From Flagellimonas sp. MMG031 (GTDB lineage: Bacteria > Bacteroidota > Bacteroidia > Flavobacteriales > Flavobacteriaceae), in the NCBI RefSeq assembly GCF_040112705.1, contig NZ_CP157804.1:2350001-2414000 (forward strand): a stretch of DNA of 64,000 bases. The letters are read 5' to 3'. How positions within the stretch are numbered: the stretch's first letter is position 1; every line of letters begins with the position of its first letter. Positions 25,633 to 34,259 of this stretch are shown piece after piece. The notes under the pieces were generated by a model. It worked only from the letters and a program-made list of their open reading frames with translations, was not told the origin of the DNA and did no database searches. The position numbers and the translations under genes were made by a program.

Positions 25633-26892
25633 ATGAGAGATTTATTCGATAGAATCATTGAGAACAAAGGACCTTTGGGAAAATGGGCCTCACAGGCTGA
25701 AGGCTATTTTGTTTTTCCCAAGTTGGAAGGACCAATTTCCAACAGAATGAAGTTTCAAGGAAAGGACGTTATAACGTGGAGTATCAATGACTATCTAGGT
25801 TTAGCCAACCTACCTGAAATCAAGAAAGTGGACGGGGAAGCCGCTATGGAGCACGGAGCCGCCTATCCTATGGGCGCACGTATGATGAGCGGCCACACCG
25901 ATTATCACGAACAATTGGAAAAGGAATTGGCCGAGTTCGTGAACAAGGAAGCTGCTTATTTGCTCAATTTTGGATACCAAGGATTTATGTCCGTGGTGGA
26001 TGCCTTAGTTTCCAAAGACGATATCATTGTATACGATGTGGATTGCCATGCTTGTATTATTGATGGTGTTCGTTTGCACATGGGCAAGCGCTTCACCTTT
26101 AAGCATAACGATGCTGAAAGTTTGGAGAAGAATTTGGAGCGTGCCACCAAATTGGCCAGCGAGACCGGTGGCGGTATCTTGGTTATTTCTGAAGGAGTTT
26201 TTGGAATGCGCGGTGAGCAAGGTATCCTTAAGGAGATTGTAGCGCTCAAGAAAAAATTTAAGTTCCGATTGTTGGTAGATGATGCCCACGGATTTGGAAC
26301 CTTGGGTAAAACAGGGGCCGGAGCAGGCGAGGAGCAAGGCATTCAGGATGATATTGATGTTTATTTGGCCACTTTCGCCAAGTCAATGGCCGGAATCGGT
26401 GCTTTTGTTGCCGCTCAAAAGGAAATCGTGGAATACTTAAAATATAATTTAAGGTCGCAAATGTTCGCTAAGTCATTACCTATGGTTTACGTAAAAGGCG
26501 CCTTAAAAAGATTACATATGTTGCGTACCATGCCAGAGCTTAAAGCTAAGCTTTGGGAGAATGTGAACGCACTCCAAAATGGATTAAAGGAGAGAGGGTT
26601 CGATATTGGTACAACGACCAGTTGCGTTACTCCCGTTTACTTAAATGGTAGTATTCCCGAAGCGATGGCCTTGGTGAAGGATCTCCGTGAAAACCATGGG
26701 ATTTTCTGTTCTATTGTGGTATATCCCGTAATTCCGAAGGGGTTAATCTTGCTTCGTTTGATTCCAACCGCAACACACACCATGCAAGATATCGAGGAAA
26801 CCTTGGACGCTTTCTCAGCAATCAGGGAGCGCTTGCAAAATGGAACCTACAAAAGACTTTCTGCTGCCGTAGCGGCGGCCATGGGAGAGTAA
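25633..26892 (+). CDS. Alpha-oxoamine synthase, candidate cysteate-fatty acyl transferase (sulfonolipid synthesis)
   Basis: 419 residues, fold-type I PLP enzyme of the serine palmitoyltransferase / AONS / KBL family. It has WSINDYLGLANL, the histidine stacking on PLP in DVDCHACIIDG, DDAHGFGTLG with the pyridine-binding aspartate, and the PLP lysine K250 in ATFAKSMAGIGAF. Family members condense an amino acid with an acyl thioester and release CO2. In Flavobacterium johnsoniae and Alistipes a homologue joins cysteate to a fatty acyl thioester, the committed step to capnine and sulfobacin sulfonolipids. The cysteine-synthase-like neighbour supports that role. Serine palmitoyltransferase (sphingolipids) is the main alternative. 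Confidence 0.75.
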   Translation: MRDLFDRIIENKGPLGKWASQAEGYFVFPKLEGPISNRMKFQGKDVITWSINDYLGLANLPEIKKVDGEAAMEHGAAYPMGARMMSGHTDYHEQLEKELAEFVNKEAAYLLNFGYQGFMSVVDALVSKDDIIVYDVDCHACIIDGVRLHMGKRFTFKHNDAESLEKNLERATKLASETGGGILVISEGVFGMRGEQGILKEIVALKKKFKFRLLVDDAHGFGTLGKTGAGAGEEQGIQDDIDVYLATFAKSMAGIGAFVAAQKEIVEYLKYNLRSQMFAKSLPMVYVKGALKRLHMLRTMPELKAKLWENVNALQNGLKERGFDIGTTTSCVTPVYLNGSIPEAMALVKDLRENHGIFCSIVVYPVIPKGLILLRLIPTATHTMQDIEETLDAFSAIRERLQNGTYKRLSAAVAAAMGE

Positions 26893-26910
26893 TTTCTTTA
26901 TGGGCTCACT

Positions 26911-26950
26911 TTAAAAATCTTAATTGCAGCGGACTTTGTTCCGCTGCAAT
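26911..26950 (-). terminator. Hairpin overlapping the end of the 26920 gene
   Basis: An 11-bp stem, ATTGCAGCGGA / TCCGCTGCAAT, with a 6-base loop covers the last codons of the minus-strand gene; the minus strand then reads TTAAGATTTTTAAAG, a weak T-run. Probably the terminator of that gene, partly coding. Confidence 0.45.
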
Positions 26951-27744
26951 GCGTATTGGGTGTTTCCTCGCCGCCATCTTCCCTGCCTTACCTCGTTTTC
27001 ATTGAAGGGATTTATGCTGGTATCACCGTTATAATATTGAAGATAAACCGCTGGTGAACCTTGGTACGACACCAGTTGCCATGTTCCAGAGCTATTTCCG
27101 TAGGAAGCTCCCTGGGCATTGCCACCATAATCCCCTTCCACACTGAACGAACCATCCGTGTTCATTGAAAAAGTACCATTGGCACAAAAATTCACATAGG
27201 TAATGGAACTGGCCATGCTATCGTTTACGTATGAGGTACGCTGGTAAAAAACCAACTGACTCCCGGAAATGATGTTCAGCAACCCTTGGTTGTCAAGTTC
27301 AGGGTATTGACCATCAGTATTTACAGGGGATGGTGGATTGGGGGTTCCATTTATAGTATTCCCCGAAACACCGCTATTATCCCTCATGTAGGGGGTCAAA
27401 TCGAAACTGCCCAAATTGTGAAGATCAGAATACTTGTAAAAGGGTTCATTGTATCCCGTGGCACGAACGCTCATTTGCAAACCGGAGAGATTGGCTTCAA
27501 ACGGAACAGGCCCATCCAAACCGTAGATTTGACCGTTCAGCCGAGTGTCGGTACCCGTGGCCCTTATAGCAAAACTTGCTCCCACTGCGGCCAGCATACC
27601 GTGGTATTCATCGCCCACCCGTTTAAATTGTATGGAAATACTTTCCGAAGTGTTTATGAAAGTCCCTACAAAGTTGGAACTTTGCCCAAAAGCAGCAAAC
27701 ACGGTTAAGACAAGGATACTAAAAAGCAGTGTAATCTTTTTCAT
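26920..27744 (-). CDS. Exported beta-rich protein of unknown function
   Basis: 274 residues from ATG 27744, which starts a clean signal peptide (MKKITLLFSILVLTVFAAFGQ); the 10-residue upstream extension is rejected. The mature chain has two parts: a first domain (about 22-115; FVGTFINTSESISIQFKRVGDEYHG), which reads like a small barrel of the kind found in lipocalin-like proteins, and a C-terminal domain (about 150-274) full of Tyr, Gly, Asn and Ser with repeated short strands (FSMNTDGSFSVEGDYGG, GTWQLVSYQGSPAVYLQYYNG). The second half resembles small stress or YxG-type domains by appearance only. No function assigned. Confidence 0.6.
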   Translation of the reverse strand: MKKITLLFSILVLTVFAAFGQSSNFVGTFINTSESISIQFKRVGDEYHGMLAAVGASFAIRATGTDTRLNGQIYGLDGPVPFEANLSGLQMSVRATGYNEPFYKYSDLHNLGSFDLTPYMRDNSGVSGNTINGTPNPPSPVNTDGQYPELDNQGLLNIISGSQLVFYQRTSYVNDSMASSITYVNFCANGTFSMNTDGSFSVEGDYGGNAQGASYGNSSGTWQLVSYQGSPAVYLQYYNGDTSINPFNENEVRQGRWRRGNTQYALQRNKVRCN

Positions 27745-27822
27745 AGGCAGCGATAATAGTTCTAAAGCTATCAAAAAGATGCTTATCCCACAATTAAATT
27801 AGATATTCGGTATGCTTCAATC

Positions 27823-29109
27823 TTATTGTTCCAAACGTTCCACCATCAATGAAGCGAATAGGTTGACCCCAGTTCGGATACAGCTTTCATCAACCGCAAA
27901 ATTTGGTGAATGTGTTTGTGCGATGATACCCTTTTCGTAGTTGGAGCCGCCCATAAAAAAGTACACACTGGGCACTTTGGGCTGAAAAAATGCAAAATCA
28001 TCACTCCTTCCATCAGCTACCACCCCATGCAGGCGAAGCACCCTATCTTCACCGTAGATACTTGATAATTGTTCCAAGCTTTCGTTTACAAGTCTTTCGT
28101 TGTTGTCCAGCGTGGGAAATACATGTACCAATTCTGCTCCCAAAAAATCATTGGTAAAATCCGATTGGCCAATTTGCTTTTTAAGTTCGGGCAAGGCCGC
28201 ATCCCGCTGTTTTTTGTCGCTAAAACTTAAAAAAGCACTGATTTTAACACCTTCCTCCGTTTCTTTAACCTTGAAATTTCTGTTATCTACGGTAGTGTAA
28301 TCGGTGTAAATGGATTTGGGGCCCGCAATACCAATTTCTGGGTCGCCCATATTCTGCATGTTCCAAAATTTACTGTCTTTGGGAACATTTTCAAGACCAT
28401 GGACCTGCTTTTTGACGAATTCCGTCAAAGCTTCGGTATTGCCAATGTCCTTGAATCTGAGATCCACCCTTTTGTAGTCGGAGAACATTTCCTCTGGTTT
28501 TGCGGCAATGGTACCGGCAGGGAATGGCGTTACATGCATGGCATACATTTCTTCGGGGTCGATCAACTGGAACAATCCATCGTCCATCATGGCCAAGGCT
28601 CCTTTTATATTTTCTTCGGAAGGCTGAAAGACAAAATAGATGGTTCCTTCCAACCGTTCCCTTTGCGCTGCCAAAACAGTGGCCATCCCAAGTGCTACGG
28701 TAGTATGTACATCATGACCGCAGATATGACGAACCCCCTCAGTTTCCGATGCAAAAGCTACCACATCGGGCGCATTGGATGGCATAGCGTCCATATCGGC
28801 CCGCCATGCTATCTTTTTACCGGGTTTGCCTCCCTTTAAAATACCAACAACCCCATAGCCACCAATTCCAGTTTTAACTTCCAAACCAAGTGAGCTCAGA
28901 TATTCGATTACCTTTTGCGAGGTACGCTGTTCCTCTCCACCAACTTCAGGATGTCGGTGAAAGTCCCGACGAATCTTTACAAGGCTGTCAAATATCATCT
29001 CAGTATGTTCTTGTACATCCTTGTGGATGTTTTGTTGACTGAACGCTGCTATGGAGAAGAGTACGTATAAAAATAAGGTTAATGTGTAGGATGGATTTCT
29101 TGGCATCAT
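27823..29109 (-). CDS. M20-family amidohydrolase, exported
   Basis: 428 residues from ATG 29109 (MMPRNPSYTLTLFLYVLFSIAAFSQ signal peptide); an upstream start at 29181 is rejected because it precedes the signal. It has IRRDFHRHPEVGGEE, the metal-binding GHDVHTTVALG, and HVTPFPAGTIAAKPEEM at the domain boundary, as in hippurate hydrolase and amino-acid amidohydrolases. FQPSEENIKGALAMMDDGLF includes the glutamate pair. The enzymes remove an acyl group from N-acyl amino acids or peptides using one or two metal ions. An upstream Crp/Fnr-type regulator reads in the same direction with 74 bp between and might control it. Confidence 0.88.
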   Translation of the reverse strand: MMPRNPSYTLTLFLYVLFSIAAFSQQNIHKDVQEHTEMIFDSLVKIRRDFHRHPEVGGEEQRTSQKVIEYLSSLGLEVKTGIGGYGVVGILKGGKPGKKIAWRADMDAMPSNAPDVVAFASETEGVRHICGHDVHTTVALGMATVLAAQRERLEGTIYFVFQPSEENIKGALAMMDDGLFQLIDPEEMYAMHVTPFPAGTIAAKPEEMFSDYKRVDLRFKDIGNTEALTEFVKKQVHGLENVPKDSKFWNMQNMGDPEIGIAGPKSIYTDYTTVDNRNFKVKETEEGVKISAFLSFSDKKQRDAALPELKKQIGQSDFTNDFLGAELVHVFPTLDNNERLVNESLEQLSSIYGEDRVLRLHGVVADGRSDDFAFFQPKVPSVYFFMGGSNYEKGIIAQTHSPNFAVDESCIRTGVNLFASLMVERLEQ

Positions 29110-29183
29110 GTTAATCTTGTTTTGTTTGATGCAGCAAAGATGCGATGCAATGCTCGGCCTAACCTGACACATATGTGACAAAC

Positions 29184-29804
29184 TTACTTTTTGGCAATTT
29201 TACTTCGGATTCGACTCAAGGATTGACGTTCTATCCCCAAGAAGGATGATAAATGGGTGAGGCTTACCCGATTGAGTAGCTCGGGATGGTCCTTTACAAA
29301 ATTAAGATAGCGCTCCTCCGCAGTTTCGAACAGAAAACTCTCCGTACGATCGGTCTGAATGGTGAGCACTTGCTCGGCAATGAGCCGGCCATATCTTTCA
29401 TTGCTCTTAAATTGTTCGTAGCCTTGCTGAATATCTTTGTATGATAGTAAAATGATGGTGCAAGGTTCCAGGCATTCCATGTGATATTTGGAAGGTTTTT
29501 GGCGGATAAAGGCAGGGTAGTCGGTTGCGTATTCGTTTTCTTTTACAAATCCAGTGGTAATGGACTTTCCCTTATCGTTAATATAATATCTGCGAAGCAA
29601 TCCCTTACTTACATAGCCCATGGTGGTCTGAACCTCTCCGCTTTCAAAGAAAAACTCTTTTTGGCCATACTCCTTGATGGATAATTGCGACTGGAGTAAT
29701 TCCAGTTCTTCTGCCGTTAGATGTGAAAATTGTTGAAGGTAATTCTCCAGGTATTTTTGATGCTCTGGTTTCAATGGGCAATTGTTCTTGGTAGAAAAAT
29801 ACAA
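29184..29804 (-). CDS. Crp/Fnr-family transcriptional regulator
   Basis: About 206 residues. An N-terminal cyclic-nucleotide-binding-type beta-roll (about 30-120; SIKEYGQKEFFFESGEVQTTMGYVSKGLLRRYY) is followed by a helix and a C-terminal winged helix (about 160-206; VSLTHLSSFLGIERQSLSRIRSKI). No iron-sulfur cysteine cluster as in FNR, so a ligand-binding or ligand-independent regulator is likely. No ATG or GTG start is available in frame near the natural N-terminus; the given start is a TTG (29804), and another TTG at 29774 is possible. It stands between yitT and the M20 gene, both in the same direction. Confidence 0.78.
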   Translation of the reverse strand: MYFSTKNNCPLKPEHQKYLENYLQQFSHLTAEELELLQSQLSIKEYGQKEFFFESGEVQTTMGYVSKGLLRRYYINDKGKSITTGFVKENEYATDYPAFIRQKPSKYHMECLEPCTIILLSYKDIQQGYEQFKSNERYGRLIAEQVLTIQTDRTESFLFETAEERYLNFVKDHPELLNRVSLTHLSSFLGIERQSLSRIRSKIAKK

Positions 29805-29881
29805 TAAAAATTATGGAATTTAGCCAGCTGCCTACCGTCACTCTTGGTTTTTTGAAAAGTCTTGATGGAGCGGGGACGGAT

Positions 29882-30784
29882 TTACAGATCTTTATTGTAA
29901 AGGTCGGGTGACAAGGTTCTGGTTTTCTCTCGACTCAGATATTTTCTAAGAACTCCGCCTTTTACGCTGTTCACTTCAAACTCGATGATAAACGCATCTT
30001 CATCAATCGTATCCACTATCCGATGTACCTTTTTGGAATCAATACGGTTGAGCACCGTTTGTATTACTTCCACGTTATTGATTTCACCCCGGCTCCCAAA
30101 TCCACGTACGCCTCCGTAAATGGTCATCCCCAATCCCACTTGGTTCAAAAGCTCATCTTGAATTTCCTTTTGTTTGTGGCTCACGATCAATAAACCAATG
30201 TAATCCTCAAAGCCCTCAAAGACAAAATCGATTACTTTTCCCGTGATGATAAAGGTCAATATGGAATAAAGTGCAATTTCTATGGAGATAAGCCATGCCG
30301 TAATCGCAAAAAGCACGGTATTGAAGAGCAAGATGATGGTTCCGATGGGAATACCGAATTTGTCATGCAAGTAAATGCCCAATATTTCGGAGCCATCCAA
30401 CACAGCACCATTTTTTATGGCCAATCCAATGCCCGCTCCTAGAGAAATGCCCCCAAAAATGGCAATAAGCAACTTTTCGTTCGTCACCGCTTCAAAATTT
30501 TCAAAATGGATAACGACGGCCAGCACCAAAACGGAAATTACGGATTTGATCATCACCCTTTTAGTCAAGGTAAGCCAGCCCAGAATAAAGAAAGGAATGG
30601 AAATGATCGGGAGAATATAGGAGATTTCGATGGGAACAAATTCACCCAATAAAATGGCGATACCGGTAACCCCACCGTCCAAAAAGCCGTTGGGAAGCAA
30701 AAAGGCTTTCAACCCGATACTGGCCAACAAAATAGCTAAAGCTATTTGTAGGTATTCAAATATGAGGCTACGGATTTTCTTCAT
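29882..30784 (-). CDS. YitT-family membrane protein (DUF161 with DUF2179)
   Basis: 300 residues from ATG 30784 (MKKIRSLIFEYLQ); nine extra upstream residues are less likely. Five to six transmembrane helices cover about 10-205, with the family's FLLPNGFLDGGVTGIAILL in the first hairpin and KNGAVLDGSEILGIYL later. A soluble C-terminal DUF2179 domain (about 215-290; MTIYGGVRGFGSRGEINNVEVIQTVL) ends the protein. The family is widespread and uncharacterised; transport has been suggested. It is followed after 77 bp by the Crp/Fnr regulator in the same direction. Confidence 0.87.
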   Translation of the reverse strand: MKKIRSLIFEYLQIALAILLASIGLKAFLLPNGFLDGGVTGIAILLGEFVPIEISYILPIISIPFFILGWLTLTKRVMIKSVISVLVLAVVIHFENFEAVTNEKLLIAIFGGISLGAGIGLAIKNGAVLDGSEILGIYLHDKFGIPIGTIILLFNTVLFAITAWLISIEIALYSILTFIITGKVIDFVFEGFEDYIGLLIVSHKQKEIQDELLNQVGLGMTIYGGVRGFGSRGEINNVEVIQTVLNRIDSKKVHRIVDTIDEDAFIIEFEVNSVKGGVLRKYLSREKTRTLSPDLYNKDL

Positions 30785-30896
30785 TGGGCAACCATTTCTA
30801 GCTATGGTCAAGATACGACCTTAGTTTTATTTACTTCTAATTTTCTTCAAATTCGATTTAAGTGTCTTCAAGATTTTATATAACATGTACTGCATA

Positions 30897-31313
30897 TTAT
30901 TGATGTTTCGATAGCTCAAGGCCATCGAGAAGGGATAGGACGGTCAAAACAATACACAAAATGGCCAATAGCAGGTTTAGCCATCGAAGTAGCCGCGTAG
31001 CAATCCGATATTGACGTTCCGCATTACCTTCATGTATCTCAAAAGGGTAGTTGAAAATCCATGGATATTGGTTGAGTTTAAAGATCCCCAAGATAAGGGC
31101 ACCAAGAATCACGGGGCCAGCCCAAAGCACATCTTTTGAGTCCATTCCGTTCCGATCTTTTGTGGGCCAATTAAAATGTATTGGAACCCTTTCCGGCAGT
31201 TGTGCATACCAAATGGCAAGAAGTAAGGCAGCACCAAGAAGGAGAAAAAAGGTCAAAAACTCAATGGACTTGTCCAAACGGTTTTTTTTAATATTGATTT
31301 TTGGACGGTTCAT
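30897..31313 (-). CDS. DUF1648-domain membrane protein
   Basis: 138 residues with three transmembrane helices (about 18-38, 63-80, 108-128). The loop LPERVPIHFNWPTKDRNGMDSKD matches DUF1648, a short motif (P-x-H-x-N plus a G-D turn) found in SdpI-like immunity proteins and related membrane proteins. No SdpI-type longer architecture is present. Function unknown. Only 18 bp separate it from the permease gene upstream, so the two are probably co-transcribed. Confidence 0.75.
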   Translation of the reverse strand: MNRPKINIKKNRLDKSIEFLTFFLLLGAALLLAIWYAQLPERVPIHFNWPTKDRNGMDSKDVLWAGPVILGALILGIFKLNQYPWIFNYPFEIHEGNAERQYRIATRLLRWLNLLLAILCIVLTVLSLLDGLELSKHQ

Positions 31314-31331
31314 TGGTTCTTAGGTCAATAT

Positions 31332-32561
31332 TTAAATATATGACGAAAGTCCAAATTTTAAAAGAATACCAAAAATCAACCAAACGTAACAAATCAGGGC
31401 GGCCCATTTCAATATATTTTCCAGAAGAGGACTTTTGGGCGCCATCTCTTTGTGGTGCTTCACCTTTTTGCCTTTCACAAATCCGAGGTAAACCAGAAGC
31501 CCCGTAACCAGTAGAAATGCAGAGTTGAGCCAAAAAGTGTAATTGATTTTAAAATGTTCCTTTTCTGTGATTTGCTCGCCAACATTCTCTGGGATTAGAC
31601 CGAAAAAGTCAAAACCGTAATGCAGTAGGAGGGATGCGCCTATCAATGAAGTAAACAAGAGAAAGAGGATGAATAATGACATTTTCCAGCCATAATATTT
31701 CGCATTGATGCGAAGCACGGGAAAAACCACAAGATCACTAAAAATGAAGGCCATGACCCCGGCAAAACTGACTCCTTTTCCAAATAGAAGGGCAGCCAAG
31801 GGAATGTTGCCCATGGAGCCAATAAAAGTAAGGAAGGCCGCGACAGGTCCCACAACAACGTGTTGCAGCAAGGTGAGAAATGAAAATGCCTGCTCTCCGT
31901 TACTCGTGTTGATAAAAAGTGTTTGAAAAAACGAATCGGGAACAAAGGCGGAGACCATCCCGGCAATGGTGAAACCAACGGTAACATCCTTCCATACCAT
32001 TTTCCATTCCATGGCATATTGTTTGCCTACCTTGGCCCAACTTTCCTGGGACCGAAGTTTTTCCGTTAAGGGCTTATCGGACATGGATGATGAACTGGAT
32101 GCCTCCAAATGTTCCCTGGCCTTTTTGATGAGTTTTTTGGGGTTGATTAACCGAATGAGCAACCAACTGCAAAGAATCAACAATATTCCGCCGAGGTATT
32201 CGCCCACTACAAATTGCCATCCCAGAAAAATTGAGATGATGATGCCGAGCTCAATCACAAGGTTGGTGGAGGCCAACAAAAATGCGATGGAGGATATAAA
32301 ACTTGCCCCTTTTTGAAACAACGACTTGGAAGTGGCCAAGGCCGAAAAACTACACGAACTACTTATAAAACCAAAGAACGTACCGAGCAGCACACTTTTT
32401 CCGCCAGCGTCTCCCATGGTTTGCTGCATACGTTTTTCTGTTAAAAATATCTGGATGAGTGAACTGATGGCGTACCCCAAAACGAAAGCCCATAAGGCCA
32501 TCCAAAAAAAGCCAACAGTGGTGTATGCAGCATCGCCCCATTGTTGTAAAAATTGATTCAT
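31332..32561 (-). CDS. ArsP/YraQ-type permease (DUF318)
   Basis: 409 residues with about eight to ten transmembrane helices arranged as two similar halves. The first half carries GFISSSCSFSALATSKSLF and SFISSIAFLLASTNLVIELG, the second GPVAAFLTFIGSMGNIPLAALLF and MAFIFSDLVVFPVLRINAKYY, the family pattern of ArsP_1/YraQ. ArsP members export trivalent organoarsenicals, others are suspected metal or anion exporters. A cytoplasmic loop rich in Ser (LEASSSSSMSD) lies mid-protein. There is no ars or metal-sensor gene near, so the substrate is open. Confidence 0.85.
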   Translation of the reverse strand: MNQFLQQWGDAAYTTVGFFWMALWAFVLGYAISSLIQIFLTEKRMQQTMGDAGGKSVLLGTFFGFISSSCSFSALATSKSLFQKGASFISSIAFLLASTNLVIELGIIISIFLGWQFVVGEYLGGILLILCSWLLIRLINPKKLIKKAREHLEASSSSSMSDKPLTEKLRSQESWAKVGKQYAMEWKMVWKDVTVGFTIAGMVSAFVPDSFFQTLFINTSNGEQAFSFLTLLQHVVVGPVAAFLTFIGSMGNIPLAALLFGKGVSFAGVMAFIFSDLVVFPVLRINAKYYGWKMSLFILFLLFTSLIGASLLLHYGFDFFGLIPENVGEQITEKEHFKINYTFWLNSAFLLVTGLLVYLGFVKGKKVKHHKEMAPKSPLLENILKWAALICYVWLIFGILLKFGLSSYI

Positions 32562-32771
32562 TATAGTTTTTTAGCTATTCCAAAGTCATCTTGAAAAACG
32601 GTGTAGGGCGGATTCAGGAAATGATCCCATGGAATAGGTGTTGTTTTGGACAAAAAATTACCTGAACCCGTATGGATAAGGTAGTGAATACCTGAGGAAA
32701 AGAAAAAGCAATAAGAAACTATCTGATATATATCGATATAAACCTGATTTGAGCCACATTCAAGGGTCAAG

Positions 32772-33215
32772 TCATTTTCTGCTGTGTTGCCCAGTTTTAA
32801 AACCGATAAAGACCAAGAAAACCGATAATGCCAATTGAACATAAATAAGTGCGGTTGCCAAAGTTTCAAAAAGCATGGATTGTGCTATGGAATGAATCCC
32901 TGTCAATAATGCTATAAACCCTATAATAGCTGCCATGCAAATAAGACTGGCAATTCTATTTTTGAAGGCACTACCAACAGTTCGCACCGAATACACGATC
33001 AAAAACAGGAAAACGCCCAGTAGTAATATCATATCCACATTTGGAAAAATGAGATAGGTATCGTGAATATTGATATCGGCCGTCCCACCTTCCACGAACC
33101 CCTGTTTTCCAAAAAGGAGGAAGTGTCCCAAGAGTACCAATGTTATGGTTCCTAGCAACCAAAATAGCTCTCTATGTTTATGGGGTGCATACGCGCTGCC
33201 TTTTGTCTTTTCCAT
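32772..33215 (-). CDS. Four-helix membrane protein of unknown function
   Basis: 147 residues with a polar start (MEKTKGSAYAPHKHRE) and four transmembrane helices (about 17-36, 58-78, 87-105, 115-138). The loop between helices 1 and 2 contains DINIHDTYLIFP, which echoes the periplasmic D-x-x-x-H-D-T-Y segment of cytochrome oxidase subunit I (recalled pattern, not a family assignment). It follows the sigma-factor partner gene with 11 bp between, so it is probably the last gene of that operon. No function assigned. Confidence 0.62.
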   Translation of the reverse strand: MEKTKGSAYAPHKHRELFWLLGTITLVLLGHFLLFGKQGFVEGGTADINIHDTYLIFPNVDMILLLGVFLFLIVYSVRTVGSAFKNRIASLICMAAIIGFIALLTGIHSIAQSMLFETLATALIYVQLALSVFLVFIGFKTGQHSRK

Positions 33216-33226
33216 ACGGTTTTTGC

Positions 33227-33778
33227 CTACTTTCCTTTCAATTGCCTTAAAAAACGGTGTTCTTTTGCAATACTATTTATGATAATCAAAGCTACAATAA
33301 CAAGCGAGACTATTCCAGAAATAAGAATATAATTATAAAACCCTACAGAAAATTCTTTTTTAAAATAGGGCAGCAGCAGGGTAAACCCGAAAATATACAC
33401 GCCAAAACAAAGGGGTGTGATGATGTAATTTGCCCTCAATCTCATTCGATAATACGTTTTTAGGTATTTTTGATAGGCTACGTTGTCCAGGGCAATGAGC
33501 CGACTTTCTTTGCGGTACATACTTATAAACTCAATGATGACCCTAAAAGCGAGACTGGAAATCATCAATAAAAGGCCGAGCGTAAAATTATTCCAGTTAC
33601 TGTTGGCGTATGTGATGGTAAAGCTTATCAAAATTATCAGGGTCACCGATAGCACTGCGATGGTGATGAATTGTCCGTTGCGTTGTTTTTTGGCCTTTTT
33701 AATGATGAAGTCAGGCTTATCGAGGGATAAGTCATTTTCTTGACTTTTCCATATTTGGGATAAATTATCGTTTTTCAT
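33227..33778 (-). CDS. Membrane protein next to sigma factor, possible anti-sigma partner
   Basis: 183 residues. A short cytoplasmic N-terminus (about 1-35, MKNDNLSQIWKSQEND) leads to four transmembrane helices (about 37-57, 65-85, 115-135, 145-168) with charged loops. Its start overlaps the end of the sigma gene by 14 bases, so the two are translationally coupled. Membrane proteins in this position often hold the sigma factor, but the usual FecR or zinc anti-sigma domains are absent, so that role is inference. Confidence 0.65.
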   Translation of the reverse strand: MKNDNLSQIWKSQENDLSLDKPDFIIKKAKKQRNGQFITIAVLSVTLIILISFTITYANSNWNNFTLGLLLMISSLAFRVIIEFISMYRKESRLIALDNVAYQKYLKTYYRMRLRANYIITPLCFGVYIFGFTLLLPYFKKEFSVGFYNYILISGIVSLVIVALIIINSIAKEHRFLRQLKGK

Positions 33779-34259
33779 TGGTGATACATTTTAAAAGTGA
33801 ATTTCTAATTCTGCTCAATCGTGTTCGAAGTGCCCCATATGCAATTCCTTGTATTTCAGCAATTTCGGATTGAGGTACATCTTCCAGTTCCAGAAGGATG
33901 ATGGCCTTGTTGTTTGGGGTAAGTTTATGGATGCATTGGTACATTTTCTTGATTTGCGTGTCCCGCTGTTCGGAATTCCCATCGGTTACATCATTTTCCA
34001 AAATGGCTTCGTTGATGGGAACGTGTTTCTTTGGTTTTCTCAAATCGCTTAAACAGGTATTTACGGCAATTCTATAAATCCAGGTGCTCAGGGACGAGTC
34101 GCCCTTAAAGGCATTTCGATGGTTCCACACCTTTATGAACGTTTGTTGTTGCCACTCCTTGGCCAAATCTTCGTCCCCCGATGCATACCCCAGGCATAGC
34201 CGATACACTTTAGGGGCATGCATCTCATATATTTGGGAAAATTGATTTGTTATATCCAT
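33765..34259 (-). CDS. ECF-type RNA polymerase sigma factor
   Basis: 164 residues containing region 2 (about 10-75; YRLCLGYASGDEDLAKEWQQQTFIKVW, then STWIYRIAVNTCLSDLRK) and region 4 (about 105-160; CIHKLTPNNKAIILLELEDVPQSEIAEIQGIAYGALRTRLSRIRNSL), which bind the -10 and -35 elements. Region 3 is absent as usual for ECF factors. The alpha/beta hydrolase gene ends at 34260, one base before this ATG, and the following membrane gene overlaps its end, so three genes and probably a fourth form one operon. The inducing signal is unknown. Confidence 0.86.
   Translation of the reverse strand: MDITNQFSQIYEMHAPKVYRLCLGYASGDEDLAKEWQQQTFIKVWNHRNAFKGDSSLSTWIYRIAVNTCLSDLRKPKKHVPINEAILENDVTDGNSEQRDTQIKKMYQCIHKLTPNNKAIILLELEDVPQSEIAEIQGIAYGALRTRLSRIRNSLLKCITNEKR

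Noticed and set aside
29644-29841. A 65-codon minus-strand frame at the start of the Crp/Fnr gene
   Set aside because: It does offer an alternative upstream start but is in a different frame from the cNMP domain; a frameshift is possible, not shown.
32561-32869. A 102-codon minus-strand frame in the gap between the permease and the four-helix protein
   Set aside because: It overlaps the front gene in another frame, is unusually rich in His, Trp, Phe and Cys without pattern, and has no family match.
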